A stretch of DNA of 64,000 nucleotides from Platanthera guangdongensis (GCA_039583875.1 CM077149.1:19357194-19421193); one strand, 5' to 3'; shown: positions 1 through 11,752, counted from the first letter of the stretch. Notes: generated from the letters alone by a model not told the origin. A program made the numbers and translations.

Positions 1-1562
1 TGCTCCCTAAGAAAATGATATTTTATTTCAATATGTTTAGTTCTACTATGGGAAACAGGATTATGTGCAATTGATATAGCACTTGTAGAATCACAAAAGA
101 GTGGAGTTCTACTTACCTGAATTCCATAGTCCTCAAGCTGATGTTGTATCCATAGAAGTTGAGCACAGCAACTTCCAGCAGCCACATATTCTGATTCTGC
201 AGTGGAGATAGCCACACTTGTTTGCTTTTTGCTACTCCATGAAATCAGGCTTCCACCTAGGAATTGACAGGTTCCAGTTGTGCTTTTTCTGTCTTCTTTG
301 CATCCTGCAAAGTCTGCATCTGAATAACCTGTTAGTTCAAAATCCCCATTCCTAGGGTACCAGAGGCCTAGATAAGGAGTACCCTTTAGATATCTCAATA
401 TTCTTTTGACTGCTGTCAAATGAGACTCTTTAGGGCAGACTTGATACCTTGCACAGACACATGTAGCATACATAATATCTGGTCTACTTGCAGTCAAATA
501 TAATAGGGAGCCAACTATCCCTCTATACAAATACTCATCTACAGGTTTCCCTGCATCATCCTTGCTAAGAGACATACTTGACCCCATAGGAGTCTTCATG
601 GTACTGGATGAATCCATACCATACTTCCTTATGAGTTCTAGGGTGAACTTAGACTGGCATATGGACAATCCATTCTCAGTCTGTCTTACTTGGAGACCCA
701 AGAAGAACTTAAGTTCTCCCATACTAATCATCTCAAATTGTACTTGCATTAGTTTTGCAAACCTTTTGCAAAGACTACTTTCAGTAGACCCAAATATAAT
801 GTCATCTACATATATTTGGACTAGTATTACTTTGCCTCTAGATTCCCTAAGGAATAGAGTCTTGTCTATTTTCCCCCTTGTGAACTTATTCTCAATGAGG
901 AAACTAGACATGGTTTCATACCAAGCCCTAGGGGCTTGCTTTAACCCATATAATGCTTTCCTAAGTCTATAGACATGATTAGGTAGAGTTGAATCAACAA
1001 AACCTGATGGCTGTTCCACATAGACTTCCTCTTTAAGATTACCATTCAGAAATGCTGACTTGACATCCATTTGATAAACTTTAAATCCTTGAAAGGTTGC
1101 ATAGGCCAGGAACATCCTTATGGCTTCCAGTCTGGCTACTGGAGCAAAGGTTTGATCAAAATCAATACCTTCTTCCTGCCTATATCCTTTAGCAACCAAT
1201 CTTGCTTTGTTCTTAATGATGACTCCACGCTCATCCATCTTGTTCCTATAGATCCACTTGGTCTCAATTATGTTGTGGTCTTTAGGTTTAGGAACAAGCT
1301 CCCAGACCTTGCATCTCTTGAACTGATTCAGCTCTTCTTGCATTGCCTCAATCCAATGAGGGTCTAGGATGGCTTCTTCAAACTTTTTTGGTTCAACTTG
1401 GGATAGAAAACTGGAGTAGATTGCTGCATTCAGATTTCTGCTCCTTGTTTGTACCCCTTATCTTGGATCACCAATGATTTGTTCTGCTGGATGATCTCTT
1501 AGATGCCTATTGGCTGGAGGCATCCTGACTTCAAGTTGAACTTCTTCAACTTCTTCATCTTG
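1..1562 (-). pseudogene. pol: Element A pol: reverse transcriptase and RNase H, open at left edge
   Basis: C-terminal part of the copia polyprotein; RT copies element RNA into DNA and RNase H removes the RNA strand. Visible motifs are the RT start ([10 protein letters not shown], then [20 protein letters not shown]), [10 protein letters not shown], the catalytic YVDD ([10 protein letters not shown], around 800-830), the SKFTLELI block, SRPDIMYA, and the RNase H motifs YSDADFAG and [11 protein letters not shown] near 180-320. A TAA at 1458-1460 follows GDPR in the linker between IN and RT, and a TAG closes the upstream frame at 1563-1565. After 1458 I read an open frame to position 1. The catalytic residues that can be seen are intact. 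Sure of family; exact ends unknown because the window cuts it. Confidence 0.9.
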
Positions 1563-3041
1563 CTATACTCCTTGTACTTCTTCTGCATTTGGTACATGTA
1601 GTACTCCCCCTGGACAGCAGCCACTATCTTCTACTTGCTGCCTTGCAGTAGGTTCTTCTTCTATAGTGAGCTTATCCATTTTCTTTGTTAAACCTGTGGG
1701 GCTGCATACACTACTAGACAACTCATTGTTAATAAGTCTAGTTTCATCAAATACTACATGTACAGATTCTTCTACAACTTGTGTAGTCAAGTTGTAGACT
1801 CTATAAGCCTTACTGTTGTTGCTGTACCCAACAAAAATTCCCTCTTGGGACTTGGCAGCAAACTTAGTCAAGTAAGACTTTCCATTGTTAAGTATAAAGC
1901 ACTTACAGCCAAAGATCCTGAAGTAGGATAGGTTTGGTTTCCTGCCTTTCACAACCTCATAGGGGGTCTTGTTGAGGCTTTTAGTTATGGTAGCCCTATT
2001 AATAACATGGCATGTAGTATTCACTGCCTCAGCCCAGAAGTATTCTGGTAGTGATGTATCACTTAATAGGGTCCTACCAGCCTCAATCAAGGTTCTATTC
2101 TTCCTTTCAGCAATGCCATTTTGCTGAGGTGTCCTTGGTGAAGAAAACTCTTGAAATATCCCAAATTCTTCACATAGTTTTGTCATGCTATCAGACTGAA
2201 ATTCAGTACCATGGTCACTTCTTATTTTAACCACTGTACTATTTAGTTCATTCTGAATTTGTCTAACAAAGCTATAGAAGACACTGAGTGTTTCAGATTT
2301 TTGTCTAAGGAAGAACACCAGGGAAAACCTTGAGTAGTCATCTACAACTACAAAGGTATAGACCTTCCTACCTAGGCTGTGAACTGGCATTGGACCAAAG
2401 AGATCCATATGCAAGAGGTATAAGCACCTCACAGCATCTTTGTTTTCAATGCTTCTAAAGGTTGATCTAGTCTGCTTGCCCTTTTGACAAGCTGAGCAAA
2501 TACCATCTGTAATACACTTAACTTGAGGACCATTCCTCACTAACTCTTTGCTAAAGAGTTTACCAATTGTCTTGTAGTTAAGATGAGCTAGCCTCTTGTG
2601 CCATTTGACACAATGAGAGACTGTCTCATCAGCTACTAGACACACTGGAGAACCATTGTTCTCAACCATGATGTCTAAGCAGTAGACATTTCTTTTTCTA
2701 TAACCAGTCAAAATGATCTCTTGATCATTTGACCTCCTGATATGACAACCATCTTTTACAAATGAGATGTCATATCCTACATCACTCAATTGACTTATAC
2801 TAATAAGGTTATGTTTCAAACCTTTAACATAGGCCACTTGAGTAATTGTAATAAAGGAGTTAGAAATGTTACCAAAACCCTTGATGATCCCTTTTTCAGA
2901 ACCACCAAAGGTGACTTTTGGACCATCCTTGATGGGTGTGTAGTCCTTTAGTAAACCCCTTGTTCCAGTCATATGTCTGGAACATCCACTGTCCAAGTAC
3001 TATATTGGGGCATGGACACTTGGACTCACCTGCAAAACAGA
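1563..3041 (-). pseudogene. pol: Element A pol: aspartic protease and integrase
   Basis: Begins straight after the gag stop. Protease motif DSGCSRHMTG lies at about 2965-2995. The GAG-pre-integrase motif (HKRLAHLNYKTIG) is at about 2570-2610. The integrase core DDE is visible as the D of LLHMDLFGP, the D of RSDHGTEF and the E of IAERKNRTL. Integrase inserts the cDNA and protease cuts the polyprotein. In sister copies the residues just before the protease read PIWYLDSG; in A the W codon is TAG (about 2999-3001), a premature stop. The frame then stays open for 477 codons to a TAG at 1563-1565 in the acidic linker before RT. So only point mutations break it. Confidence 0.9.
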
Positions 3042-5084
3042 TTAGTGAACCTTAGAACCCAAAGAATTCTTGGGTCCTTGGTACTGGTTAGTTTGCATCC
3101 TAACAAAGCTACCAGCAAGCTTTCCAACAGGCAGTTTGCTACTCACTTTGGCACTAGCATTGTGCCAACAGTCCATTGCAAAGTGACCTACCTTGCCACA
3201 GCACCAACACTCAAACTTATTGTACCTTTGCTTAGGTACTGTCTTTACTATTTTATCTACATCTGACTTGTTGAGAGTTGGGGCTTTGCCCTTGGACTTG
3301 GACTTGGACTGAACAGTCCTTGCAGGTCTAGTAAATCCCAGTCCAGCTTTACCTTTGTGATGAACAAATTCATCAATTAAGGGTAGAACTGACTTAGGTT
3401 TAGAAAACCTAGCAACTAAGTCTTTCTCCTTCTGAAGATTAATCTCCAGACTCTTGATTTGATCATTCTTAAATGATATAGTCCCCATCTAAATCACAGT
3501 TATGTGCTTCAGTCTGGCTATCTCATTAAGCTTTTGATCAAACAACTTCTCAAAATCAGTTGCAGCAGCTTTGAGATTAGCAATTTCCTTTGCCTGACTT
3601 TTGGCTAGGGACTTGCTCTTCTTATAAGCTTGCAACAGAACTTTATATTCATCTATCAACTGATGAATATCCTCTTCAGACTCAGATGCACTCTCATCAT
3701 TTGATGATGATGAATCTGATTCTGTACTGGCACAAGAAATTGAACTAAAAGAACAATGTTGTACCTTACTAGGTCCTGGCTGCTCCAGGATTTTGTCACT
3801 TTCTGTCAATGTCATTAGTCCTTGGCACTGACTGTCCTCTTGTTCATATATAGAGTTCATGATCTGAATGAACTCTTCTTCTTCTTCCTCAGCAAACAGT
3901 CCTATATATGCCTCAGCATCTGACTCAGTTTCTGATGAAGAAATATCTGACAGGCTCTTGTCCTTTTTGGTAACAAAAGACTTTTCTTTCTTGCCCTTGT
4001 ATTGAGTCCTTTTCTTGTCACTAGACTCCTTCCTCTTCTCTGGACAGTCTACAATGACATGTCCTTGTCTATTACAGCAATAACATACAATTTTTGATAG
4101 TGTTGCTTTGCTAGACTTGGACTTTTTCCTGTCTTTCTTTGAAGACTTTTTATTCTGATAATAGTCTTCTTTTCCCTATGAAGTAGATGGCCTTGTCCTC
4201 CACTGTTTCTTCTTTAAGAACTTCTGGAAATGTCTTGTGAAGGCAGCAAAGTCCTCATCACTTTCACTACTTTCAGATTTTCTGCTGACTGACTCATCTG
4301 ACTCAGATTCAGCTGCTTTTGGAGGTGGAGTTGGTGACTTATTTCTGTACTTTCTGGGGGCTTCTATTTTGAAGGCCACTGTCCTTTCTTTGTGTTCACT
4401 TCTTGTAGATTTCTCCTCTTCTTTCCTCACCATTAACTGCATTTCATAGGACAGCAGTTTACCAAATAGTGTTGGTGGAGGAATTTCTCCCAACTTTGCC
4501 ATTTCCCTAATGGCACAGATCTTGGTGTCCCAATCTTTTGTTAGGGACCTTAGAAACTTATCATTGAGTTCATAATTACTGAACTCTCTGCCATAGGACA
4601 TGAGCTCATTCACAATCCTGTAGAACTTCTTATAGCACTCAGTTATGCTATCAGCCTTACCTTGTCTAAAACTTTCATATTCTTGGTTTAGCAAGGATTT
4701 TCTGTCTTGCCTCACTTCTTCAGAACCCTCCATATACACAATAAGAGTATCCCACATTTCTTTAGCTGTCTTACAGTGTATCAGATTCTGAAAAGTTACA
4801 TCATCTATGGCACTCACTATGATGTTCTGAGCTCTCTTATCCATAGTGGCTAGAATAATTTCATCCTTTGTCATTTCAGAGAAATCCTTAGGTGTTCTCT
4901 GATTTGCATCTAAGACTGACACCTTCATGGGCACATATGACCCTTCTTTTACTGTGATATAAATCCTAGGGTCTGAGGCTTCCATAAACAGTCTCACCCT
5001 TTCCTTCCAGATACCAAAGATCTCTTTTCTACATATGGGTAACTTCATGGATCCCAATTCCTTGTGATTCTTAGTGGAACCCAT
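3042..5084 (-). pseudogene. gag: Element A gag (capsid/nucleocapsid)
   Basis: Start chosen at 5084 (MGSTKNHKELGSM) because D and E begin with the same block; the open frame runs further upstream into the primer-site leader. Order: UBN2-type capsid region (GIWKERVRLFMEASDPRIY; KDWDTKICAIRE; LFGKLLSYEMQL), basic and serine-rich stretch, first CCHC knuckle (CYCCNRQGHVIVDC, near 4050-4090), acidic region, coiled-coil segment (3500-3680), second knuckle (CWCCGKVGHFAMDC, near 3165-3205). Gag packages the element RNA in virus-like particles. Nonsense codons are TAG at about 4173-4175 and TAG at about 3486-3488. The final TAA at 3042-3044 is shared with D and E and is probably the true gag end. Confidence 0.9.
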
Positions 5085-5171
5085 GGTTCTTGATTTTCTT
5101 GATTCTGTAATTGACTTAGACTGAATCTGCCAACAGGATCTACTCAGACAGTTATGTCCCTTTGTGAGCAA

Positions 5172-5187
5172 CCTCCCTCTAATACCA
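5172..5187 (-). other. Element A primer binding site
   Basis: Read on the minus strand: TGGTATTAGAGGGAGG, two bases inside the LTR end. It matches the usual plant initiator-tRNA-Met primer site TGGTATCAGAG with one C-to-T change. Confidence 0.85.
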
Positions 5188-5514
5188 CTTGAAAGATATT
5201 GTACCTAAACACCTAGAGGGGGGGGGGGGTGAATAGGTGACTTGAATCTTTTTAACTTTTTAAGGCAGCAATCAGATTTTATCTCAGAGTTATATCTATT
5301 TATACACAATAATCACACAGCAATCACAGAATATCACAGCACACAGTAGACATACAGTTTTATAGTGGTTCCCCAAGGTTTGGGTACATCCACTTTCCCC
5401 CTTCGCCTATCTAGCAGTGTACTAGATTCGGCCAAACTCCTCCACTATCTCAGAACCCAAATAAGGTTCCTACACCTCAGGCCCAAGGCCCTACAACTCA
5501 GCTTCTTCACAAAG

Positions 5515-5600
5515 CCTACACTTAGCCACCAAGGCCTACACTCAGCCACCAAGGCCTACACTCAGCCACCAAGGCCTACACTCAGCCACAATAGGCCTAC
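5515..5600. repeat. 20-bp tandem repeat in transcribed part of LTR A
   Basis: Four direct copies of CCTACACTCAGCCACCAAGG, the last degenerate. They sit downstream of the TATA box, so in the transcribed R/U5 part. D and E have looser CCTACAACTCAG-type modules at the same place. Confidence 0.85.
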
Positions 5601-6096
5601 AATCAGAGATTCCAATCTCCTACACTCAGGCTCTCAAGCCCTACACTCAGCCTTTATAATTACAAGCTTACAAAGACTCAGATCCCTAAGGATCCTACAA
5701 GATAAAATTAATACAATAATTGTAACTCAACAACTCAGAGAAAATAGAGAAGAGTTGTGAGTTTCTTGATGAGTTCTTGGAAGAACTCAGCTGAAATCAA
5801 TCTGACTTGGCTTTCTTCAAAGCATCTTGAATGTAGAACTCAATAAGATTGACCTCTTCTGCAGTTGATCCTTGATCTCTGCTACTTAAGATTCAGAATA
5901 AATCTGAACCCTTCTTCTCAGTCTGGTTCCAATGACTGATTTCTTGGATGGAGCTCTCTCTCTCCAACTTCTTAGATCTTCACTAGATTCTTCAAGGAAT
6001 AGCTAGATCTTCTTTGTACTACTTCATGTGTTGATTATCAACTTGGACAACCACTTGATCAATAATCTGAACCTTTCTTCTTGTAGACAGCATAAG

Positions 6097-6106
6097 CCTA
6101 TTTATA
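6097..6106 (-). promoter_or_regulatory. Element A LTR TATA box
   Basis: TATAAATAGG on the minus strand, about 135-150 bp downstream of the last motif of the palindrome array. The LTRs of D and E have TATATAAGG and TATATAAAG at the matching place. Confidence 0.7.
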
Positions 6107-6238
6107 GGCCTTCTTCATGGTAACCGGCTGGTCCGGTTCATAACTGATTTCTGATAACTCTGACAGGTGCAGTAGACCGGCTGGAATGGCAGCTGTCAAG
6201 TCATTCAGTCAGTTCTTGAAAATTCTGTAACTGTCTGC

Positions 6239-7127
6239 AAGTGTCGAGACTTTCTGTCTTTAAGTGTCAACACTTATAGACCAAGTGTCGACACAAGTTG
6301 TCTAAGTGTCGACACTAGTCTACAAGGTGTCGACACAACTCCTTGTGTTGTAGATTTTATATCTCGACACTGCTTCTTCTTCATGTGTCGACACTGATAA
6401 TGTGTGTCGACACAAGTCCTTGTACTTCAGTATTTTGCTGAATTCTTCTAACTGTCGACACAACACCTTTGTGTCGACACATCTTCATGTGTTGAACTCG
6501 CTGAGTGTCGACACTTCTTCTTGGTGTCGACACATGTCTTCAGTGTTGATACTTGCTGAGTGTCGACACAGCTCCTTGTGTCGACACATTCTTCTTCTAT
6601 CGAGTCTCTGGCTGAGTGTCGACACAACCCCTTAGTGTCGATACTTGTACTTAGAATATTTTGTTGAACTTTGCTGATCTTTGTTAAGTGTCGACACATC
6701 TCCTTGTGTCGACACTTTATTCAAGTGTTGAGTCTTCAGCTGAGTGTCGACACATTCTTTCTTGTGTCGACACTTTCTTCAAGTGTTGACTCTTGTGTTG
6801 AGTGTCGACACATTGCTCTGGGTGTCGACACTTATACTTAGTCTCTGCTGACTTTTGCTGAGTGTCGACATATCCTCCAAGTTTCGACACTTTCTGATGT
6901 AGACACAGTTTCTCTGGGTGTCGACACAACTGCTAAGTGTCGATACTGCTTCACTGTACTTTTCTTCACTGAGTGTCGACACAGCTCCTTGTGTCGACAC
7001 TTTCTGTCTGGTGTCGACTCAGTATCCCTGGTGTCGACAGAAATACTCCAAGTGTCGACACTCTTGCCTGGGTGTCGACACAAGTCTTCTTAAGTGTCGA
7101 CACTTTGCTCCTTGGTGTCGACACATG
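6239..7127. repeat. GTGTCGACAC palindrome array in LTR of A
   Basis: About forty copies, exact or with one or two mismatches, of the self-complementary decamer GTGTCGACAC, separated by 8-20 variable pyrimidine-rich bases, with neighbouring copies often 18-22 nt apart. Degenerate copies such as GTGTTGAC and GTGTCGATAC show decay of the same unit. It lies in U3 upstream of the TATA box. About 890 bp here against about 540 bp in D and about 340 bp in E. Confidence 0.95.
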
Positions 7128-7270
7128 GACTTAGAAACTTTTTCTTCTTTCCTGTAAATACTTAACCTACACAAGTAAACTCAAAACACATCAAATACAC
7201 TTTTGATGTATATCATTGAGTTGGGTGAGGCTTCTTCAAATCAGGTACATTTAAACCAATGTACCCAACA

Positions 7271-8400
7271 CCTAGCTCACATGAAACACATCATGGACAC
7301 CAAGGAAGGTAGCAAGCTGCTCCAGCCTATAAGCAAACACTCCGATATGCTCCAGAATATGAAAAGATCCCACATACCGGGGGTCTAACTTGTGATTCCT
7401 TCCAAACCTTTTAACACCAGACATCAGAGAAACTTTTAGAAAAACCAAGTCCCTAATAGCAAACACCAGATCAACCCTTCATTGATTAGCATATTTCTCA
7501 TAGCGCTCTTATGCTACACGGATCTGTTTTTGAATACGAGTCACAACACAATTCATTTCTTCAAGGCTTCTGGACTAGCACCGGTATCTCATCAACCTCA
7601 GCCCAAACAAAGGAGTCCTACAACGCCTCCCATATATGGCCTCAAATCAGGCCATCTGTAGACTCTCTTGGTAACTATTATTATAAGCAAACTCCATGAG
7701 TCTGAGACGCTCATCTGAAGCACCACCATGATCCAAAATATAACACCTGATCATATCTTCCACGATCTGATTTACTCTTTCTGTCTGACCATTCATCTTC
7801 GGATGATAGACGGTGGAATACCTCAAATCGGTACCCAATCCCTCCTGTAAACTTTTCCAAAAATGAGACGTAATTCTAGAGTCTCAATCTGATACGATGC
7901 TAACAGGCACTCCATGTAATTTGATGACCTCATCAAGGTATAACTCAACTATCTTCTTCATCGAATACCCAATCTTAAAAGGCACAAAGTGAGCACATTT
8001 AGTCAATCTATCAACAATCACCGAAATAGAGTCACGCTCACGGGGAGATCTCGGTAAACCGGTGATGAAATCCATCGAAATATTCTCCCCCTTCCAACTT
8101 GGAATATAAAGTGGTGTCAATTTACCTCCAGGCCTTCCATGGTCAGCTTTAACACGCTGACACATATAACATTCTCGCACGAACTTCGCTATATCATTCT
8201 TCATCGCCGACCACTAAACACTTTGCTTTATATCTTTATACATTTTAGTGGAACCAGGATGGTAGGCAACACTGAAACCATGAGCTTCAGTACAAATCTT
8301 AGCCCGAATATCACCGAGAGAGGGGATGCAAAATCTACCCTGATACTTCAAAGTGTATAACTCATCCAAAAATAAATCAGGTAGCTCTCCCTTCTAGTTC
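7271..8400 (-). pseudogene. pol: Element B integrase, truncated by A
   Basis: The zinc part has CYMCQRVKADHGRPGG (about 8130-8180). The core shows ISMDFITGLP with the first catalytic D near 8060-8080, HGVPVSIVSD with the second near 7884-7905, and YHPKMNGQTERVNQ with the catalytic E near 7790. The C-terminal region (KLDPRYVGSFHILEHIG, near 7330-7380) follows. A frameshift or stop lies between 7884 and 7838 and another between 7647 and 7466. The gene ends at the A insertion. Confidence 0.88.
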
Positions 8401-8434
8401 TATTCCGGAGATGCAACAAATCCGGATCATCCTT

Positions 8435-10417
8435 CTAGTGCACTCTAGTTAGGGAAATCCAAGAGGGCTCTTCTGCTTCCAAACTAGTAGGCACGAAACT
8501 ACTCCCAACCTCAACCATCAATAAGAATTCTTCTTGTAAGGACTGTACAAACAGATTAACAATTTTGGCGGTCTTTCTACTCAAAGCATTGGCTACTACG
8601 TTAGCCTTTCCGAGATGATAAAAGATCTCCACTTCATAATCAGCCACATATTCTAACCACCTACGCTGGCGCAGATTTAGTTCCTTCTGAGTGAAGACGT
8701 ACTTCAAACTCTTATGGTCTGTATAGATCTTGCACAGCGTGCCATATAGTAAATGTCTCCAAAGCTTCAGCGCATAAATTACAGCAACAAACTCCAAATC
8801 ATGCGTAGGATAGTTTATTTCATGAATCTTCAATTTTCTTGATTCGTACGCGATCACATTTCCATCTTACACCAAAACTCAACCAAGTCCAATGTGTGAT
8901 GCATCCACAAACATAACAGACTCAACTCCTTTAGTAGGTAAGGTTAAGATTGGAGCAGTACACAATCTCTTCTTCAACTCCTGGAAAGCTTCTTCACACT
9001 TATCGCTCCAAATGAACACAGTATTCTTCTGGGTAAGTCTAGTTAGAGGAGCAGACAACAATGAAAACCCTTCCATGAATCTTCTATAATAGCCAGTCAG
9101 GCCTAAGAAGCTCCTAATCTCCTTAGGTGTAGAAGGTCTCTCCCATTCCATCACAGCAGAAATCGTGGTCGGGTCTACGGAAATACCGCCCTTGCTGACA
9201 ACATGACCCAGAAAGGACACTTGAGGTAGCCAGAACTCACACTTGCTCAACTTCACATATAACTTATGCTCCCTCATGGTCGACAAAACTAGTCGCAAAT
9301 GTTGAGTATGCTCCTCAACACTGCAGGAATACACAAGGATGTCGTCTATGAATACGATCACAAAATGGTTCTAGAAATCCTTGAACACTCTATTCATTAA
9401 ATCCATGAATGCAGAGGGTGTATTGGTCAAACCAAAGGACATCAACAAAAACTCAAAATGTCCATGTCGCGAACGGAAAGCGGTCCGTGGAATATCTGCC
9501 TCACGAATTCTCAACTGGTGGTATCTTGAACGAAGATCGATCTTTGAAAATACCGAGCTACCACGCAACTGATCAAACAGATCATCGATCCTCGACAAGG
9601 GATATCTATTCTTAATGGTCACCTTGTTCAATATTCTATAATCGATGCAAAGCCTCATCGATCTATCCTTTCTCTTTACAAATAGAACGGGAGCACCCCA
9701 CGGAGAAGAACTCAGTCTAATAAAACCACACTGCAGCAAATCATCAAGCTGAGTACGTAACTCATCCAACTCACGCGGAGCTATACAGTGAGGTGCTTTG
9801 GCAATAGGACGAGTACCTGGCTCGAGGTCTATCACAAACTCTATCTCCCTCACAGGAGGAAGTCCTGGAAGACAATCGGGAAAGACATCAGAAAACTCTC
9901 GCACCACTGAGATATCCTCAAGACGTGGTGTAACAGAAGCTGTTTCCAAAGTAGAAATAGAAACCAAATACGCCTCACAACCAGACTCTATAGCACGACA
10001 AACACATACCGTAGAAATAATAGGGGAAACCTTGTCCCGAAAACCATAGACCCTCATAGGTTGGCCATTGCCCATCTTGAAGTCTAGTAGCTTTGCTTTG
10101 TACTGGATGACCACATCGTAGTTGGACAGCCAGTCCATGCCCAAAATAAAATCAAAGTCAGTCAGATCCAAAACCATTAGATACGCAAAGGCTTTGAAAT
10201 CGCTTAGATAAATAGGGCATCTCAGAACTCTTTGATTAGATATCGCTGAATCACCAAAGGGAAGCTTGACAATGAAGGTGTCTCCTGATTGATCGACATT
10301 CAAACAATGTTTATCTACGAACTTCCGTGCCACAAAGGAATGGGTGGCACACGAATCGAAAATAACGCTCACCCACCTATTCCGTACCTTAAACTCCCCT
10401 AAAACCGTAGCATACAT
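8435..10417 (-). pseudogene. pol: Element B protease, reverse transcriptase and RNase H
   Basis: Protease motif reads DSCATHSFV (about 10350), where DSGATHSFV is usual, so the active-site glycine is changed. Then [10 protein letters not shown], the leader [14 protein letters not shown] motifs [64 protein letters not shown], then a stop between 9371 and 9361 and the catalytic FIDDILVYS (9330-9361), [21 protein letters not shown]. RNase H begins at MFVDASH (8885) and after a break continues as [18 protein letters not shown] and [15 protein letters not shown] to 8435. Breaks at about 9365 and 8870 are single stops. Confidence 0.9.
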
Positions 10418-10603
10418 AACTAAATGAACGAAAACTATTGCAATAATAGAGAGTAAAAATTAAACTAGGGTCTAACCCGATATCACTTGTGTAGAGGTCT
10501 GAGCTTCCTCCCTACTCACCACATTCAGGTTTCCTTTTCCACTGTCCTAGTTTGGTGGCGGCGTCAGAGCCCGAAGCGGGGCAGGCTACAGTGGAGTCTG
10601 AGC

Positions 10604-11702
10604 CTAGGGGCATGAAGTCTTCAGGTGCCCCTTTTTCCCGCACTGGAAGCAAGTTTTATCCTTCAACCAGCAACGACTCATGTCCTGTCCCTTCCTTGTA
10701 CAGTACATGCACACCATATCTCCTTTGGGTGCATCATGGATGGCGAGCACTTGCTGCTGCTTTAGGGTGGCAGTCCTTTTGAAACACATTTCGTAAGGGT
10801 GGCCAGATTGACCACAGAAGCTACATACTTCTTTACTTTTTCTCTTGGAATAAAGGCCAGATGCCCTAGAGCTTCCATCCTCAACACCCTTCCTCTTCTC
10901 TTTTCTCGTCGCGGCTCCTCGATTCTTGGCGTTCTCGATCGCCTCAACCTTCAGAGAGGCTTCCTCTACCTCAGCATAGCTTTCAGCTCTATAAGCGCAT
11001 GCCAATTATTGGACATCGCTTCTTAATCCTTCGAGAAAACACTTCACTCTTCCTGCCTCTGAAGCTACCATATTAGGAGCAAATCTGCTCAACATACTGA
11101 ACTCAATTTCATATTCACTCACTGTGAGCTGTCTCTGCTTCAAATGCAGGAAATTATTCATCAGACGGTCCTGCTCGACCGAAGGTAAAAACTTCTTAAG
11201 TAGCATCTTCTTGAAGGACTCCCAAGAGCATCCTTCCTTCAAACTTTCTGTTTCCTAAATCTAGCAAGTTTTTGCCAGGCCTTTTAGCTGGTAGGCCACA
11301 ATCATTACCTTCTGGGCTTCAGCAATCCCCGAATACATGAACATCTCATCGATAGCGATGATCCAGTCATCCAAGACCATAAAGTCGGCACTCCCATCAT
11401 AAGTGGGAGGTCTCAATCACTGGAAATACGATATAAGGTTCATCTCTGGTGGTAACGTCACTGGGGGTACCAGAGGAGCAAGATTAGCAGGTACAGCTTG
11501 ACCCGCAACAGAATCTTGCGCTAAGGGTTGCTGCGCGGAGTGGCAGACAACAAGGACTGAATCTGCGACTGCATCGCAACTAACTACCTCGCTAGAGCCT
11601 CGTTACTCTGATGCAAAAAATCGATCACCACATCACTTTACGCACCAAACGATTCACCCTCCAACTAGGTAGCGACCTCATCGCAGGTCGTCTAGCCGGC
11701 AT
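10604..11702 (-). pseudogene. gag: Element B gag
   Basis: Start taken at 11702 (ATG followed by CCGGCTAGACG, coding MPARRPAMR), the first ATG downstream of the leader. The retrotransposon-gag domain is visible as PPTYDGSADFMVLDDWI (about 11390), QKVMIVAYQLKG, SWESFKKMLLKKFLP and LTVSEYEIEFSMLSRFAPN (11090). The nucleocapsid has three knuckles near 10830-10610: CSFCGQSGHPYEMC, CMYCTRKGQDMSRC (histidine lost) and CFQCGKKGHLKTSC. Several nonsense codons, e.g. just after LRSDVQ at 11006, break it. Apparent plus-strand frames here are shadows. Confidence 0.87.
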
Positions 11703-11752
11703 TTCTATAAAAGTAACGAACGACTCATCAAAAATCCTAGATTACAATTAGG

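Larger units (their letters stand above)
1..7270 (-). mobile_element. Element A: SIRE/Maximus-like Ty1/copia retrotransposon, 5' part
   Basis: Reads right to left: 5' LTR (7270-5190), primer site, gag, protease, integrase, RT, then RNase H running off the left edge. The 3' LTR and the extra ORF seen in sister copy E would lie outside. Domain order PR-IN-RT-RH is Ty1/copia; the gag with two zinc knuckles, the coiled-coil segment between them and the close match to D and E place it in a SIRE-like family. The right end (TGTTGGGTAC read on the minus strand) abuts integrase sequence of gypsy element B, so A inserted into B. The other target-site copy is outside the window. Damage is limited to a few point nonsense codons, making A the best preserved of the three SIRE-like copies. 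Confidence 0.93.
5190..7270 (-). repeat. Element A 5' LTR (2081 bp)
   Basis: Bounded by TGTTGGGTAC at 7270 and CTTTCA at 5190 on the minus strand; the right edge abuts gypsy sequence and the left edge is followed by the primer site. From U3 to U5 it holds a GTGTCGACAC array (7127-6239), a TATA box TATAAATAGG (6106-6097), a 20-bp tandem repeat in the transcribed part, the block also found in D and E around TGGTTCCCCAAGG, and a run of about 12 G (minus strand: C) at 5218-5229. It is about 560 bp longer than the LTR of E; most of the difference is array copy number. Apparent Cys/His-rich reading frames at 6400-7160 are translations of the array, not genes. Confidence 0.93.

Noticed and set aside
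4237..4449. Plus-strand Ser/Leu-rich frames opposite gag of A and D (also 58738-58950)
   Set aside because: They are antisense to the same gag coding block and present only because of its codon make-up.
6402..7157. Overlapping frames on both strands giving Cys/Arg/His/Asp-rich peptides with repeated VDT and CRH words
   Set aside because: They are translations of the GTGTCGACAC array in every frame. No start context, domain or conservation supports a peptide; the same happens at 41900-42290, 52465-52820, 56260-56930 and 63290-63755.
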